Below are positions 8,969 to 17,905 of a stretch of 64,000 bases of DNA, in pieces. How positions within the stretch are numbered: position 1 is the first letter of the stretch; every line of letters starts with the position of its first letter. The notes under the pieces were generated by a model. The model worked only from the letters and a program-made list of their open reading frames with translations. It ran no database searches and was not told where the DNA came from. A program made the translations under genes and the position numbers. Origin of the DNA: Paenibacillus sp. PL2-23 (lineage in GTDB: Bacteria > Bacillota > Bacilli > Paenibacillales > Paenibacillaceae); NCBI RefSeq assembly GCF_040834005.1, contig NZ_CP162129.1, positions 4,695,001 through 4,759,000 on the forward strand, written 5' to 3'.

Positions 8969-9823
8969 ATGCTTGTTCAAAAATTTACCCCGTTACTGAT
9001 ATTACAACCCTTTATCGAAGGCATCCTGGTGCAAGAAGATTGGAATGTAGTCAATTTTCCCAATCGGAATCCGGTCAAAGTTTTGCCCAGCACCATGACG
9101 ATAATCGGCATACAGTACGGAGAGCCCATGAAATTACTGGAGAATCAAAAGGCCGTTTCCATGGGCTCCAGCGGGATCACCGGCATACATGCCAAAGTAA
9201 AAGAATACATCGGCACGGGCGCAATCGGGACCGTGATTCTATCCTTTAAGCCCGGAGGCTTGTCCCGGTTCACGCGCTTTCCGCTTCATGAATTGCAGAA
9301 TGTAGATGTGCCGCTGGAGCTTGTTTTCCCCCGGCAAAGCGTCAGGGATATGGAAGAACAGTTGGCCGCTGCCTCCGATGCCGGCGAGCGGGTCGGCATC
9401 GTGCAGCAATTCCTGCTGTCTGAGCTGCGGGATCAGGAGGAGGAGCTTCTGATTCAAGCGGCGGCAGATGCGATCCTGCAACAACGGGGCGCGCTGTCGA
9501 TTGAATGGTTGGCCGCGCAGCTTTACGTGAGCAAACGCACGCTAGAACGGCGCTTCAGTGCTTCGATCGGCGCGTCCCCCAAACAATTCGCGAGGGTTTT
9601 CCGATTCCAGCAAACGATTCGGCTGCGCAACGCCGGTTGCGATTACCTGGATATCGTTCACGCTTGCGGCTACACAGACCACGCCCATCTGGCCAAAGAC
9701 TTCAAGTCATTCGCCGGGGTAAGTCCCGAGCAATTTTTCCGCAGCGAGGTTCAGCCGGAATTGAAACGATCCTTCCAGGGGAACGAAACCTCCTCCCGCC
9801 CCGTCGAACACTTGTATTATTGA
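8969..9823 (+). CDS. AraC-family transcriptional regulator
   Basis: A 284-residue regulator. The N-terminal half (about 5-125) is a DUF6597-like sensing domain with the GxxGxH segment typical of it. The C-terminal half (about 160-265) carries two AraC helix-turn-helix motifs: LSIEWLAAQLYVSKRTLERRF, and then a second one containing DYLDIVHACGYTDHAHLAKDFK. GGGAG precedes the ATG. It ends at a strong terminator, and the haloalkane dehalogenase begins 156 bp later on the same strand. It is a candidate regulator of that gene, but the terminator means the two are separately transcribed. Confidence 0.9.
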   Translation: MLVQKFTPLLILQPFIEGILVQEDWNVVNFPNRNPVKVLPSTMTIIGIQYGEPMKLLENQKAVSMGSSGITGIHAKVKEYIGTGAIGTVILSFKPGGLSRFTRFPLHELQNVDVPLELVFPRQSVRDMEEQLAAASDAGERVGIVQQFLLSELRDQEEELLIQAAADAILQQRGALSIEWLAAQLYVSKRTLERRFSASIGASPKQFARVFRFQQTIRLRNAGCDYLDIVHACGYTDHAHLAKDFKSFAGVSPEQFFRSEVQPELKRSFQGNETSSRPVEHLYY

Positions 9824-9840
9824 GTGGCTTACCCAAACGC

Positions 9841-9874
9841 AAGCCTTCCGCAGACAGCGGACGGGCTTTTTTTT
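9841..9874 (+). terminator. Terminator after the AraC gene
   Basis: AAGCC-TTCCGC, loop AGACA, then GCGGA-CGGGCTT and a run of eight T. It separates the AraC-type regulator from the dehalogenase gene. Confidence 0.85.
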
Positions 9875-9979
9875 ATGCCAACAAAGTTGTCGCATTTTTA
9901 CAATGTGCGATTTTGGGGGAATGCTACACTTGGATTATCCATTCTCCATTAAACCTCAAACAAAGGAGTTGTTTCAACC

Positions 9980-10909
9980 ATGTCTCATTCCGAAACCTTA
10001 CCTATTGGAAAAGAATATCCATTTGAATCCCGTTATATGACGGTAAACGAAAGCCAACTGCATTATATCGATGTCGGATGCGGCGAGCCAGTCGTGTTCC
10101 TTCACGGCAATCCCACCTGGTCGTACACGTTCCTCAATATCATTTCTTACATTCAAGCCTCCAACCGATGCGTCGCGGTCGATCTGATCGGAATGGGCCG
10201 CTCCGGCAAACCGGATATCAGCTATACCTTTCTGGAGCATGTCGATTATGTGACCCGGTTCATTGAACAACTGGGTCTCGACCGCATCACGTTGGTCGCC
10301 CATGACTGGGGAGCGGCGATTGGCCTGCACTACGCGATGAATCATTCGGATAAGGTCAAAGCCGTTGCACTGCTCGAACCACAAGCATTGGTTCCGAATG
10401 CGACCTGGTCGGATTTCTCTCCTCCGGAAGCGCAGCCGTTGTTCCAAAAGCTGCGCGATCCGGAGGAGGGCTGGCCGTTCATGCGGGACAACAGCGTGTT
10501 CATTGAGGGCATGACGAACACGATCATTAACCGGCCAATCAGTCCGGAAGAGCATGAGCACTACCGGGAGCCGTTCCGCAAGCCGGAGGACAGGAAACCG
10601 ATGTGGGTGTTCCCGAACCAAATTCCGATTGAAGGTCAGCCTTCCGAGGTCGTGGAAGCTGTGAATACACGAAATGCCTGGTTCACGGCCTCTCCCATCC
10701 CGAAGCTGCTGTTCTACGCGACGCCCGGCTGCACGGTTCGTGAGCCGCAGCTCGCTTGGTGCAGGAAGCATCTGCCCAACCTGAGGCTGTTCGATATCGG
10801 CAAAGGCTTCCACCATCTGACGGAGGAAAATCCGCACGCAATCGGGCAGGAATTGCAGCGTTGGCTGGAGCAAGAGAACAAATCCGAGATCTTTCACTGC
10901 AACCTGTGA
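9980..10909 (+). CDS. dhaA: Haloalkane dehalogenase
   Basis: Alpha/beta-hydrolase that hydrolyses carbon-halogen bonds of haloalkanes; 309 residues. The catalytic set matches subfamily II enzymes: nucleophile Asp109 in VAHDWG, acid Glu133 in LLEPQ (after strand 6), base His278 in GKGFHHL, and the halide-holding pair Asn44 (HGNPTWSY) and Trp110. A cap domain lies between about 140 and 215. There is no signal peptide. AAGGAG is upstream of the ATG. The C-terminal tail after about 296 is extra. Epoxide hydrolases and luciferase-like relatives share the fold, but Asn44 with Trp110 argues for dehalogenase. Its natural substrate here is unknown. Confidence 0.9.
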   Translation: MSHSETLPIGKEYPFESRYMTVNESQLHYIDVGCGEPVVFLHGNPTWSYTFLNIISYIQASNRCVAVDLIGMGRSGKPDISYTFLEHVDYVTRFIEQLGLDRITLVAHDWGAAIGLHYAMNHSDKVKAVALLEPQALVPNATWSDFSPPEAQPLFQKLRDPEEGWPFMRDNSVFIEGMTNTIINRPISPEEHEHYREPFRKPEDRKPMWVFPNQIPIEGQPSEVVEAVNTRNAWFTASPIPKLLFYATPGCTVREPQLAWCRKHLPNLRLFDIGKGFHHLTEENPHAIGQELQRWLEQENKSEIFHCNL

Positions 10910-11303
10910 AGTGAGACAGCCCTGATTAGATCCAGCCCATCTACAGCGGAGATGGCCGGAGAACCACTCTGGTCGCCCATTTTATCCCGCTGATTTACTC
11001 ATCTACTGTATCTCCCTTCTCCGCTCTTCAGGCATTCCGCGGGCAAAAGGCAACTCATTGTTATTAAGCCGATCAGATTAATCATCGACAACTTTATACG
11101 TGGAGCAAGAGGTTGGACCCCATCTTCCACAAAAGTTAAACCGGCGAACTTCATTCCTGTGCCAGTGAAGTCAGATGCGAAGTCGAAGACTTCCAGCAGT
11201 CTTCGCATTCGAATCGGTTCTGCGTAAACGTCAAACAACACCCGCCTTATTTACAAGATTTGACGTTTAATTCATTACCGGAATCACTCTCTATAAATGA
11301 GAG

Positions 11304-11337
11304 CAGCACCTCTTTAACGGAACTTAAAGAGGTGCTG
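11304..11337. terminator. Perfect hairpin, possible terminator
   Basis: CAGCACCTCTTTAA and TTAAAGAGGTGCTG pair over 14 bp with a six-base loop. There is no long T-run on either side, so it could be a terminator relic or an RNA-processing hairpin. Confidence 0.45.
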
Positions 11338-11387
11338 TAGTCTAGTATTTCATTATTTAACAACTATTACGGGACATTGGACTCGCT

Positions 11388-11529
11388 TTACAACTTTATG
11401 ACTGACATAACAAATTCCTGGAACATGTTCAAACCACGGTTGCCGATCACGACGAGGTCCACTTTCTCGGTATTCGCGTATTTAACAATCGCCGGCCCGG
11501 ATCCCCGGTTATGATTTTCATCTCGTTAC
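11388..11529 (-). pseudogene. Universal stress protein (UspA) fragment
   Basis: On the minus strand, the end of a universal stress protein can be read as GDPGPAIVKYANTEKVDLVV, then IGNRGLNMFQEFV, if one base is restored near 11505. As it stands, the frame changes after GDPG. The nucleotide-binding tail of UspA proteins has this form (GxP...VDLVVIGxRG). No N-terminal half with the usual start is present upstream. The gene is both truncated and frameshifted. Confidence 0.6.
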
Positions 11530-11774
11530 TCATCTGATTCCCGCCGAAGATGCTGTCAACTTCCTCAGGAGGAACGGGTTTTGAAAGTAGCAGTTGAGAT
11601 CTAACTGCTCTAGGAACCAGCAAATATTGCTCCTTAACCGGCAAGATTGTTCCAGTATTTCTTTGCTTTCATAATTTTTCTTCATGAATTAGCCGTGTAT
11701 CAAACCCTAGTTAGGTACGTGTTTCCGAAATACCCAAAATTTATTTACTCCATTTGATTAATCATCCAAATATA

Positions 11775-11808
11775 ATAAAGTCCGAACAGTGGAATGTTCG
11801 GACTTTAT
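11775..11808 (-). terminator. Terminator after rlmD
   Basis: A perfect 14-bp inverted repeat (ATAAAGTCCGAACA, six-base loop, then its complement) 16 bp after the minus-strand stop at 11825. Confidence 0.85.
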
Positions 11809-11824
11809 CAGGTAACTGCGACTT

Positions 11825-13369
11825 CTATTCAATAATTCTTACAAGCGACACACAACACTCCACATGGCTCGTCTGAGGAAACATATCCACCGGCTGCACC
11901 CATTCCAGCTTATAGCCGCTGGCCAGCAGCGTCTTGCAGTCCTTCGCCAGCGTCGAAGGGTTGCATGAGACGTAGACCAGCCGCTGGGGGCGCGCCTTCG
12001 CGATGGCTTGCAGCAGCGGCAGCTCGCAGCCTGTACGCGGCGGATCGACAACAACGACGTCGGGACGCACGCCCTGGGCAACCCACTGCGGGAGCAGCTC
12101 CTCCGCGCGACCCTCGAAGAAGCGCGCGTTGTCGATGCCGCTGGCGCGGGCGTTGTCACGCGCGTCGCGCACCGCCTCGGGAATCAGCTCGATGCCGCGC
12201 ACCTCGCGCGCGCCGCCTGCAAGCCACATGCCGATCGTGCCCGTGCCGCAATAAGCGTCGACCACAAGCTCCTCGCCCGTCAACGCCGCCGCTTCCTTGG
12301 CGGAATTGTACAGCTTCACCGTCTGCTCCGGATTGAGCTGGAAGAATGCGCGCGGCGACAAGGAGAAGCGAACGTCCCCGAGCGTCTCCTCCAGCCGTTC
12401 GTCCCCCCACAGCACCGTCGTACGCTCGCCGAAAATGAGCGGAGACTTGCCCTTATTCACGTTCTGCGCGATCGACTTCACCATCGGCAGCCTATCCCGC
12501 AGCCGCTGCACCAGGCGCCTGGCGTCAGGCAGGCGATCCACGGCCGTGATCAACGTCAGCTGCACCCACTCCGATGCCAGCCCTACCCGCGCGACAATGG
12601 TACGAACAACCCCTTCGCGGCTTCGTTCATTATAGATCGGGATGCCCAGCTCCTTCAGGACGGCCTTCGTACCGTCAATGGCCTCATTCACGACGGGATG
12701 CTGCACCGCGCAGCCAGCGATATCGACGAGCTTATGCGACCCTGCCGCATATAAGCCGGTTACGATATCCTCACCCTGCCGCCCTGTTTGAAGCTGAGCC
12801 TTGTTCCGGTAGCCCCAAGGATTGTCCATGCCCAGAATGGGACGCATTGGCAGCTTTTCGATTCCCGCGTAACGCTGGAACGCCTCCTGCACCAGCTCCT
12901 CCTTCGCCCGAAGCTGCGCCTCATAGGTCATATGCTGAAGCTGGCAGCCCCCGCAATCATCATAGACGGGACATGGCGGCTTCTGGCGATCCGGCGACTT
13001 CTTCTCAAGCTCGACAATCTCAGCGTTCAGATAGCCCGACTCCGCCCGCGTCACCTTCGCCTTCACAACCTCGCCCGGCAGCGCTCCTTCGACGAACACC
13101 GCTTTGCGCTTGAAATAGCCGACACCTTCGCCGTTGATGCCAATACGCTTAATCGTCACGACGATTCGATCGCCCTTCTTCACATCCTCCGCGGAGGCAG
13201 CACCAGTCATAGATGAGGAACGCTGCGAAGCTCCTCCCCGTCTCTGCCCGCTATCCGCTGCCTGCCCTCGATACCCCCCCGACAAACGCTCCCCCTGAGA
13301 AGCTCCTGTCTTCCGCTTCCATTCCGAAGCCGCTCCGGCCTTCTGATGCTTGCTTCCATTTCCCGCCAT
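11825..13369 (-). CDS. rlmD: 23S rRNA (uracil-C5)-methyltransferase, RlmD/RlmCD type
   Basis: SAM-dependent enzyme that methylates uridine in 23S rRNA. It has 514 residues, slightly long because of a low-complexity basic and Ser/Gly-rich extension (1-60). A TRAM domain follows (about 63-122). Then come the Fe-S cysteines (CPVYDDCGGC plus a later Cys in IAGC), the methyltransferase core with the VDAYCGTGTIG SAM motif, DPPRTGC, and the nucleophile Cys469 in VSCNPSTLAKD. In Firmicutes such enzymes often modify two sites, so RlmCD is possible. The ATG has a GGAGAGAGC ribosome site. It stands alone with its own terminator. Confidence 0.93.
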   Translation of the reverse strand: MAGNGSKHQKAGAASEWKRKTGASQGERLSGGYRGQAADSGQRRGGASQRSSSMTGAASAEDVKKGDRIVVTIKRIGINGEGVGYFKRKAVFVEGALPGEVVKAKVTRAESGYLNAEIVELEKKSPDRQKPPCPVYDDCGGCQLQHMTYEAQLRAKEELVQEAFQRYAGIEKLPMRPILGMDNPWGYRNKAQLQTGRQGEDIVTGLYAAGSHKLVDIAGCAVQHPVVNEAIDGTKAVLKELGIPIYNERSREGVVRTIVARVGLASEWVQLTLITAVDRLPDARRLVQRLRDRLPMVKSIAQNVNKGKSPLIFGERTTVLWGDERLEETLGDVRFSLSPRAFFQLNPEQTVKLYNSAKEAAALTGEELVVDAYCGTGTIGMWLAGGAREVRGIELIPEAVRDARDNARASGIDNARFFEGRAEELLPQWVAQGVRPDVVVVDPPRTGCELPLLQAIAKARPQRLVYVSCNPSTLAKDCKTLLASGYKLEWVQPVDMFPQTSHVECCVSLVRIIE

Positions 13370-13509
13370 GCTGCTCTCTCCGTTTCCATATCATCGTAGG
13401 TCCACTATACCACACCTCACCGCCTTCTCCCTAGCGATCCCGTTCTATGGTATGATGGGGTCAATCCGCTATTACGCGCAATGTTTCAACTTAGGAGGAT
13501 GACCAGACC

Positions 13510-14061
13510 ATGTTTCTAAAAAAGAAAAAAACCGCCGCTTCCGCCGGTCCAACTCCATCCGGCAAGCGAAGCCTACATATCTCGCGCGTATTCGACGCGC
13601 CGCAGCAAGAACTGTTCGATATCTTCACCCAAGACGAGCATATGCGAAATTGGTGGGGACCGCGAGGCTACGAGATGACTATCATAGGCCAGGAGCTGAA
13701 GCCAGGCGGCTTCATCCACTACAAGCAGCAATCGCCGGAAGGCCATGTCATGTGGGGCAAGTTCATGTACAAGGAGATTGAAGCGCCGGAGAGGCTTGTC
13801 TACGCGAACTCATTCGCCGACGAGTCGGGACGAACTGTCCGGGCATTCTTCAGCAAGGACTGGCCGCTCCAGATTATGAATACCGTCACCTTCGAGGAGC
13901 AGGAGGATGGACGCACGAGGATCACCTTGAACGGTCTGCCGGAGGATGCCAAAAAAGCCGAGCTGCGAGTCTTCGAAGCGATGCGCGAGAGCCTGAAGCA
14001 AGGCTTCGCGGATACATTCGACTTGCTGGAGCAATATTTGGCCAAGCTTAAAGAGGCGTAG
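13510..14061 (+). CDS. SRPBCC / AHSA1-like domain protein
   Basis: A 183-residue protein of the START/Bet v 1-like superfamily, Aha1 C-terminal-domain subgroup. A Lys-rich leader (FLKKKKTA, about 1-22) precedes the domain (about 23-178). The domain has the characteristic WWGPRGYEMT and PGG segments at the mouth of the ligand cavity. No catalytic residues are known for this group; members bind hydrophobic ligands or have uncharacterised roles. TTAGGAGGATG precedes the ATG. It shares a bidirectional terminator with the convergent M42 peptidase gene. Confidence 0.88.
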   Translation: MFLKKKKTAASAGPTPSGKRSLHISRVFDAPQQELFDIFTQDEHMRNWWGPRGYEMTIIGQELKPGGFIHYKQQSPEGHVMWGKFMYKEIEAPERLVYANSFADESGRTVRAFFSKDWPLQIMNTVTFEEQEDGRTRITLNGLPEDAKKAELRVFEAMRESLKQGFADTFDLLEQYLAKLKEA

Positions 14062-14141
14062 CGTTCTCGTAAGGCGCAGTCTTTTTGAACGATAAATCGT
14101 TCAAAACCGAGCAAATGCTTCCGCCCGTCAGGCGCAAGCAA

Positions 14142-14196
14142 GCACAACAATCCCCTCATTCCCAACAATAAAGTGGGAATGAGGGGATTGTTGTGC
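14142..14196. terminator. Bidirectional terminator
   Basis: A perfect 23-bp stem (left arm 14142-14164, loop nine bases, right arm 14174-14196) between the convergent genes at 13510 and 14201. It serves both directions. Confidence 0.9.
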
Positions 14197-14200
14197 CGGT

Positions 14201-15253
14201 CTAGTCCTCCATCACATAAGCCAGCAGCAGCGCCGCCGTGCCTGTGATCGCGTCCGCGTGCGTACGCTCCATGCCGTGGGACGCGTGTACGCCGGGCCCA
14301 ACAAGCGCCGCGCGGATATTGCTTCCGCCTCTGAGCGCGGCCGTCGCGTCCGAGCCGTACTGCGGATAGATATCCACCGCATAAGGCAGTCCCTCGCGCT
14401 TCGCCAGCTCGATCAGCTTCGTCGTCATCCCGTAATCATATGGGCCGGACGAATCCTTGGCGCAGATGGATACCTGCCGTTCGGAGCCCGACAGATCATC
14501 GCCCAGCGCCCCCATATCTACAGCGATAAACTCGGAAATATCAGGGGGAATATAGGACGCTCCGTGTCCAACCTCTTCGTACGTGGAGATGACCAGCTTC
14601 AGCGTATGCAGCGGCGTCTTTCCTTCTCGCTTCAGCCACTCCAGCAAACCGAGCAGCGCCGCTACGCTTGCCTTGTCGTCCAGATGCCGGGACTTGATCC
14701 AGCCGTTCGGCAGCATACGGACGCGGGGGTCCCAGGAGATAAAGTCGCCGACGCCGATCCCCAGCTTCTCCGTATCCTCCTTCGACGCCACCGATTCGTC
14801 GATCCGAATCTCCATGTTCTCCTCATCCCGCTTCATGCTCTTTGCGTCAGGGTATACGTGTACGGACGGCTTGGTCGTCAATACTGTCCCCTCGTACTTG
14901 CGGCCGTCTCGTGTGTGGATAAGGCAATACTCCCCCTCCACCGTCTCCATGGCATAGCCGCCTATGGAAGTAAACCGCAGCATGCCGGAGGATTTGATGG
15001 AGCGTACCATCGCCCCTAGCGTATCGACATGAGCGGAGATGCCGATAACCTTGCCTGGCTGCTGCCCCGGTATCGTTATAATGCCCGTACCTTTGGGCGT
15101 TTGCTCCATTTGACAACCTAGACGTTCGACCTCCCGGCCGAGGTGCTCCATAATCGCCATGCAGAATCCGCTGGGACTCGGAATGTTCAGAAGCTCGTTC
15201 AGCTGGCGGAGCATATACGCTTGATCGAGCTGTGGGTGTAAGGGTGTAGTCAT
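14201..15253 (-). CDS. M42 family metallopeptidase (glutamyl aminopeptidase type)
   Basis: Dinuclear-zinc aminopeptidase that typically forms large tetrahedral shells; 350 residues. Recognisable pieces are the N-terminal NIPSPSGF, the metal ligand in GISAHVDTLGAMV, the RHLDDKAS ligand Asp, TYEEVGHGA with catalytic Glu, AVDMGA, and HASHGMERTH near the C-terminus. The ATG at 15253 is chosen for its AAGGAGA site; the frame runs 35 codons further upstream without one. It is cytoplasmic. It may also act as a cellulase-annotated (endoglucanase M) homologue, a common misannotation. Confidence 0.92.
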   Translation of the reverse strand: MTTPLHPQLDQAYMLRQLNELLNIPSPSGFCMAIMEHLGREVERLGCQMEQTPKGTGIITIPGQQPGKVIGISAHVDTLGAMVRSIKSSGMLRFTSIGGYAMETVEGEYCLIHTRDGRKYEGTVLTTKPSVHVYPDAKSMKRDEENMEIRIDESVASKEDTEKLGIGVGDFISWDPRVRMLPNGWIKSRHLDDKASVAALLGLLEWLKREGKTPLHTLKLVISTYEEVGHGASYIPPDISEFIAVDMGALGDDLSGSERQVSICAKDSSGPYDYGMTTKLIELAKREGLPYAVDIYPQYGSDATAALRGGSNIRAALVGPGVHASHGMERTHADAITGTAALLLAYVMED

Positions 15254-15374
15254 AACCGCATTCTCCTTCGATGTTCTTGGCCTTCCATCTATTCCTCTAT
15301 GGTAGCACGCTTGCGGTAAAAAACATAACAAGCTCTCCGGCAAAAAAACGGCAGCCATATCCCGCCCAGGAGCT

Positions 15375-17720
15375 CTACATCAGCTCCAGCAGCCCCATAT
15401 CGAGGCACATAGCCACCGACAGGGACTTGGCGTTCTCCGGGCCGAAGCGGATCGTGATCCGCTCTCCGTCTAACGCTTCAATGACGCCGGGGCCAAATAC
15501 CTTGTGCCGCACGGCCTGGCCCTCCTCCAGCGCCTCCCGCTTCCGCACCGCATGCGGGTTGAGCTCCCGCTTCGCCGAGCCCGCGGCCGCGCTGGCTACG
15601 CTGCTCGCGCTGCTGGAGCGAAAGCGCCGCGCGCCGCTCTCGCTTCCGCCCCCGCCCGAGCCCCTCCGCTCCGTCCCGAACTGCAGCTTAAACCCGCCTG
15701 CCTCCGAAGCCCCGGCTCCTGCAGCCTGAGCTCCCCGCCACTCCGGCTCCGCGATATCCCGCACCGCCGTCATGAACGTCGACTCCTCCGTCTTCTCGCC
15801 GTCCCGCTGACCATAGGTAATCAGCGTCAGCCTCTTCCTCGCCCGCGTCATGCCGACGTAGAACAGCCGCACGGCCTCCTCCATGAGAGGCATGGAGCCG
15901 TCCGCCGCCCGCTTGTCCTCTTCCTTTGCTGGAATAACGCCTTCGATAAGATCCACCATATACACCTGATCGAACTCCAGTCCCTTGGAGCTGTGAAAGG
16001 TAGAGAAGGTAACCGCGTCCTGCCCCTTGCGCAGCTTTGCGCTATTCAGCACCTTCTCCAGATATTTCAGCCGGGCTGCGAAGTCGGCCATCGTCTCCAG
16101 CCCCTCCGCAATATCCTCAAGCGTATTCAGTATGCCGATCAAATAATCCTTGCGGAAGCCCAGCCGCTCGCACATTTTGTCCAGCGCCTTCTCGTAGCCG
16201 AGACGTGTCCGGATGACGCGGATCGCCTGACGCGGCGGCATGCCGCCCATCTCTTGGAACGTCTCCTGCGCCTCCTTCAGCAGCTTCACCTGATAGTCCT
16301 GGAGCTGGACAAATTGGCGTAAATTATCAAACACCGATTCGCCGTTGTCAATCGACTTCAGCACCGCAATTTGATGCTTGCTGATGTAGCCCGCCATTTT
16401 CATATGAATGCTCTCGAGAATGTCGACCCGCTTGTCCGTATAGGTCATCCGCATGAAATTAAGCACGTCCTCGATGATCCAATGCGAGAAAAAACGGTTG
16501 TCCGCATCCTTCATATAGAATGGAATGCCAGCCCGGTCGAATTCGTTCATCAGCGTGATAGACGACGAATTATTCCGGTACAACACAGCGACCTCGGACA
16601 GCCTGTCGGCCTTGGAGGCTTCTCGCACAACGAGCTTCGCCTGCTTGCGGTAATCCGTCAGACGTTTGAACACGATGGGCTCATGAGCTGCGTTTTCTGT
16701 AAACATCTCCTTGGGATAGCGGCCCAGGTTCCGCTTGATGAACAGATTCGCCGCCGTCACAATCTCCTTGGAGGAACGGTAGTTCTGCTCCATGAACAGC
16801 GTGACCGCCTCCGGATACACGTCCTTGAACTGAAGCAGGTAGCTTGGCTCCGCTCCCCTCCAGCTGTAGATGGACTGATCGTCGTCCGCCACGACACACA
16901 GATTGCGATGGCCCCTCGCGAGCTTCTCAATAATGGCATGCTGCACGAGCGACGTATCCTGGCTTTCATCCGTCAGGATATAATCGTAACGCCTCTGATA
17001 CTTGCGCAGCAGCGCCTCGTCCTTCTCCAGCAGCTCGTTGCACAACGTCAGCATGTCGTCAAAGTCGAGCAGCAGCTTGTCCGTTCCATTCCGCTTGAAT
17101 TGCTCGTAGGCGGCTAACAGCTGGGCGGCTTGAGGAACATCAGACTTCACGCTCTCCCACTCATGGGGTTGGAGCAGCTTGTTTTTGACAAAGCTGATAT
17201 ACGTCGTCAGCTCCTCCATTATGTCATCCGTTGCATTCTCGCCTACAACCTCCTTGTACAAGCCGCGCAAAATAATCTTCTTATGAAGAGGGAGCCCCTG
17301 CTCTCCTTTGCCCGGTCCGGCTTCACCCTCCTGCTCCGCCGTATCCACCGCTCCTTCAATGATCTCGTAAGCCTGGCCGCTCCTCCACAGATGGCTGCGG
17401 ACCGCCTCGAATGCCAGGCTGTGAATCGTCGAGAAATCGACTGGCGCCAGCTGCGGGAACCACTTGGCGAAACGCTCCTTCATATCCCGCGCCGAAGCCC
17501 GGCTGAACGTGACAGCTTTGATGCGCTCAGGCTCAACGCCCAGCTCCTCGATCAGATAGCCGATGCGCATAATGATCGTTGTTGTTTTGCCCGATCCCGG
17601 AGAGGCCAGCAGCAGGAGAGGACCTCGCGCGTGGCCTACCGCCTGCTTCTGCACCTCGTTCAGCCTGACGCCCAGCTCCTCCCGTTTGCGCTCCAGATAT
17701 AAGTCCAGCTTTCCCATCAT
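15375..17720 (-). CDS. UvrD/Rep-family ATP-dependent DNA helicase
   Basis: A 781-residue superfamily 1A helicase. Motifs in order: LLASPGSGKTT (Walker A, near 40), VTFSRASA, LTDESQDTS (Walker B), VVADDDQSIYSWRGA, EQNYRSS, a middle region, then TFHSSKGLEFDQVYM and YVGMTRARKRL. The C-terminal 130 residues are low-complexity Gly/Ser/Ala/Arg (about 660-730) and then a Tudor-like end (RHKVFGPGVIEALDGERI), as at the tail of PcrA. It is a 3'-5' unwinding enzyme for repair or recombination. It is shorter and more diverged than PcrA, so it is probably a second UvrD-like copy. Confidence 0.9.
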   Translation of the reverse strand: MMGKLDLYLERKREELGVRLNEVQKQAVGHARGPLLLLASPGSGKTTTIIMRIGYLIEELGVEPERIKAVTFSRASARDMKERFAKWFPQLAPVDFSTIHSLAFEAVRSHLWRSGQAYEIIEGAVDTAEQEGEAGPGKGEQGLPLHKKIILRGLYKEVVGENATDDIMEELTTYISFVKNKLLQPHEWESVKSDVPQAAQLLAAYEQFKRNGTDKLLLDFDDMLTLCNELLEKDEALLRKYQRRYDYILTDESQDTSLVQHAIIEKLARGHRNLCVVADDDQSIYSWRGAEPSYLLQFKDVYPEAVTLFMEQNYRSSKEIVTAANLFIKRNLGRYPKEMFTENAAHEPIVFKRLTDYRKQAKLVVREASKADRLSEVAVLYRNNSSSITLMNEFDRAGIPFYMKDADNRFFSHWIIEDVLNFMRMTYTDKRVDILESIHMKMAGYISKHQIAVLKSIDNGESVFDNLRQFVQLQDYQVKLLKEAQETFQEMGGMPPRQAIRVIRTRLGYEKALDKMCERLGFRKDYLIGILNTLEDIAEGLETMADFAARLKYLEKVLNSAKLRKGQDAVTFSTFHSSKGLEFDQVYMVDLIEGVIPAKEEDKRAADGSMPLMEEAVRLFYVGMTRARKRLTLITYGQRDGEKTEESTFMTAVRDIAEPEWRGAQAAGAGASEAGGFKLQFGTERRGSGGGGSESGARRFRSSSASSVASAAAGSAKRELNPHAVRKREALEEGQAVRHKVFGPGVIEALDGERITIRFGPENAKSLSVAMCLDMGLLELM

Positions 17721-17846
17721 GCAATCCCTTCCGATCTATCAAACGTTGGTGCCATTATATCATATCCTTGCCTTATCTATTTCCGCCTGATGCATTCGCC
17801 TTCCAATTGTCAAACAAATTTACCATACAAATGCTAGATCTTCAGG

Positions 17847-17852
17847 TATAAT
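17847..17852 (+). promoter_or_regulatory. Possible -10 box of the ECF sigma operon
   Basis: TATAAT 54 bp ahead of the sigma-factor start. The matching -35 is weak (CATACA at 17824-17829, 17-bp spacing). It suggests some SigA-driven basal transcription. Confidence 0.35.
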
Positions 17853-17905
17853 GTGAGAAGAGAATATTTGGAAAATAGATTCAACGAGATGCACAAGGGG
17901 GCCGC

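Larger units (their letters stand above)
10910..11824. other. Gene-poor region with decayed fragments and hairpins
   Basis: About 0.9 kb without an intact gene. It holds a perfect 14-bp hairpin at 11304-11337, a universal-stress-protein remnant near 11388-11530, and the RlmD terminator at 11775-11808. A minus-strand open frame at 10999-11241 has a protein-like stretch (LLEVFDFASDF) but no clear start or family. It may be a further gene fragment. Confidence 0.6.

Noticed and set aside
10999..11241. 80-codon minus-strand frame with a LLEVFDFASDF stretch
   Set aside because: Looks protein-like and may be a gene fragment, but there is no start signal and I cannot tie it to a family.
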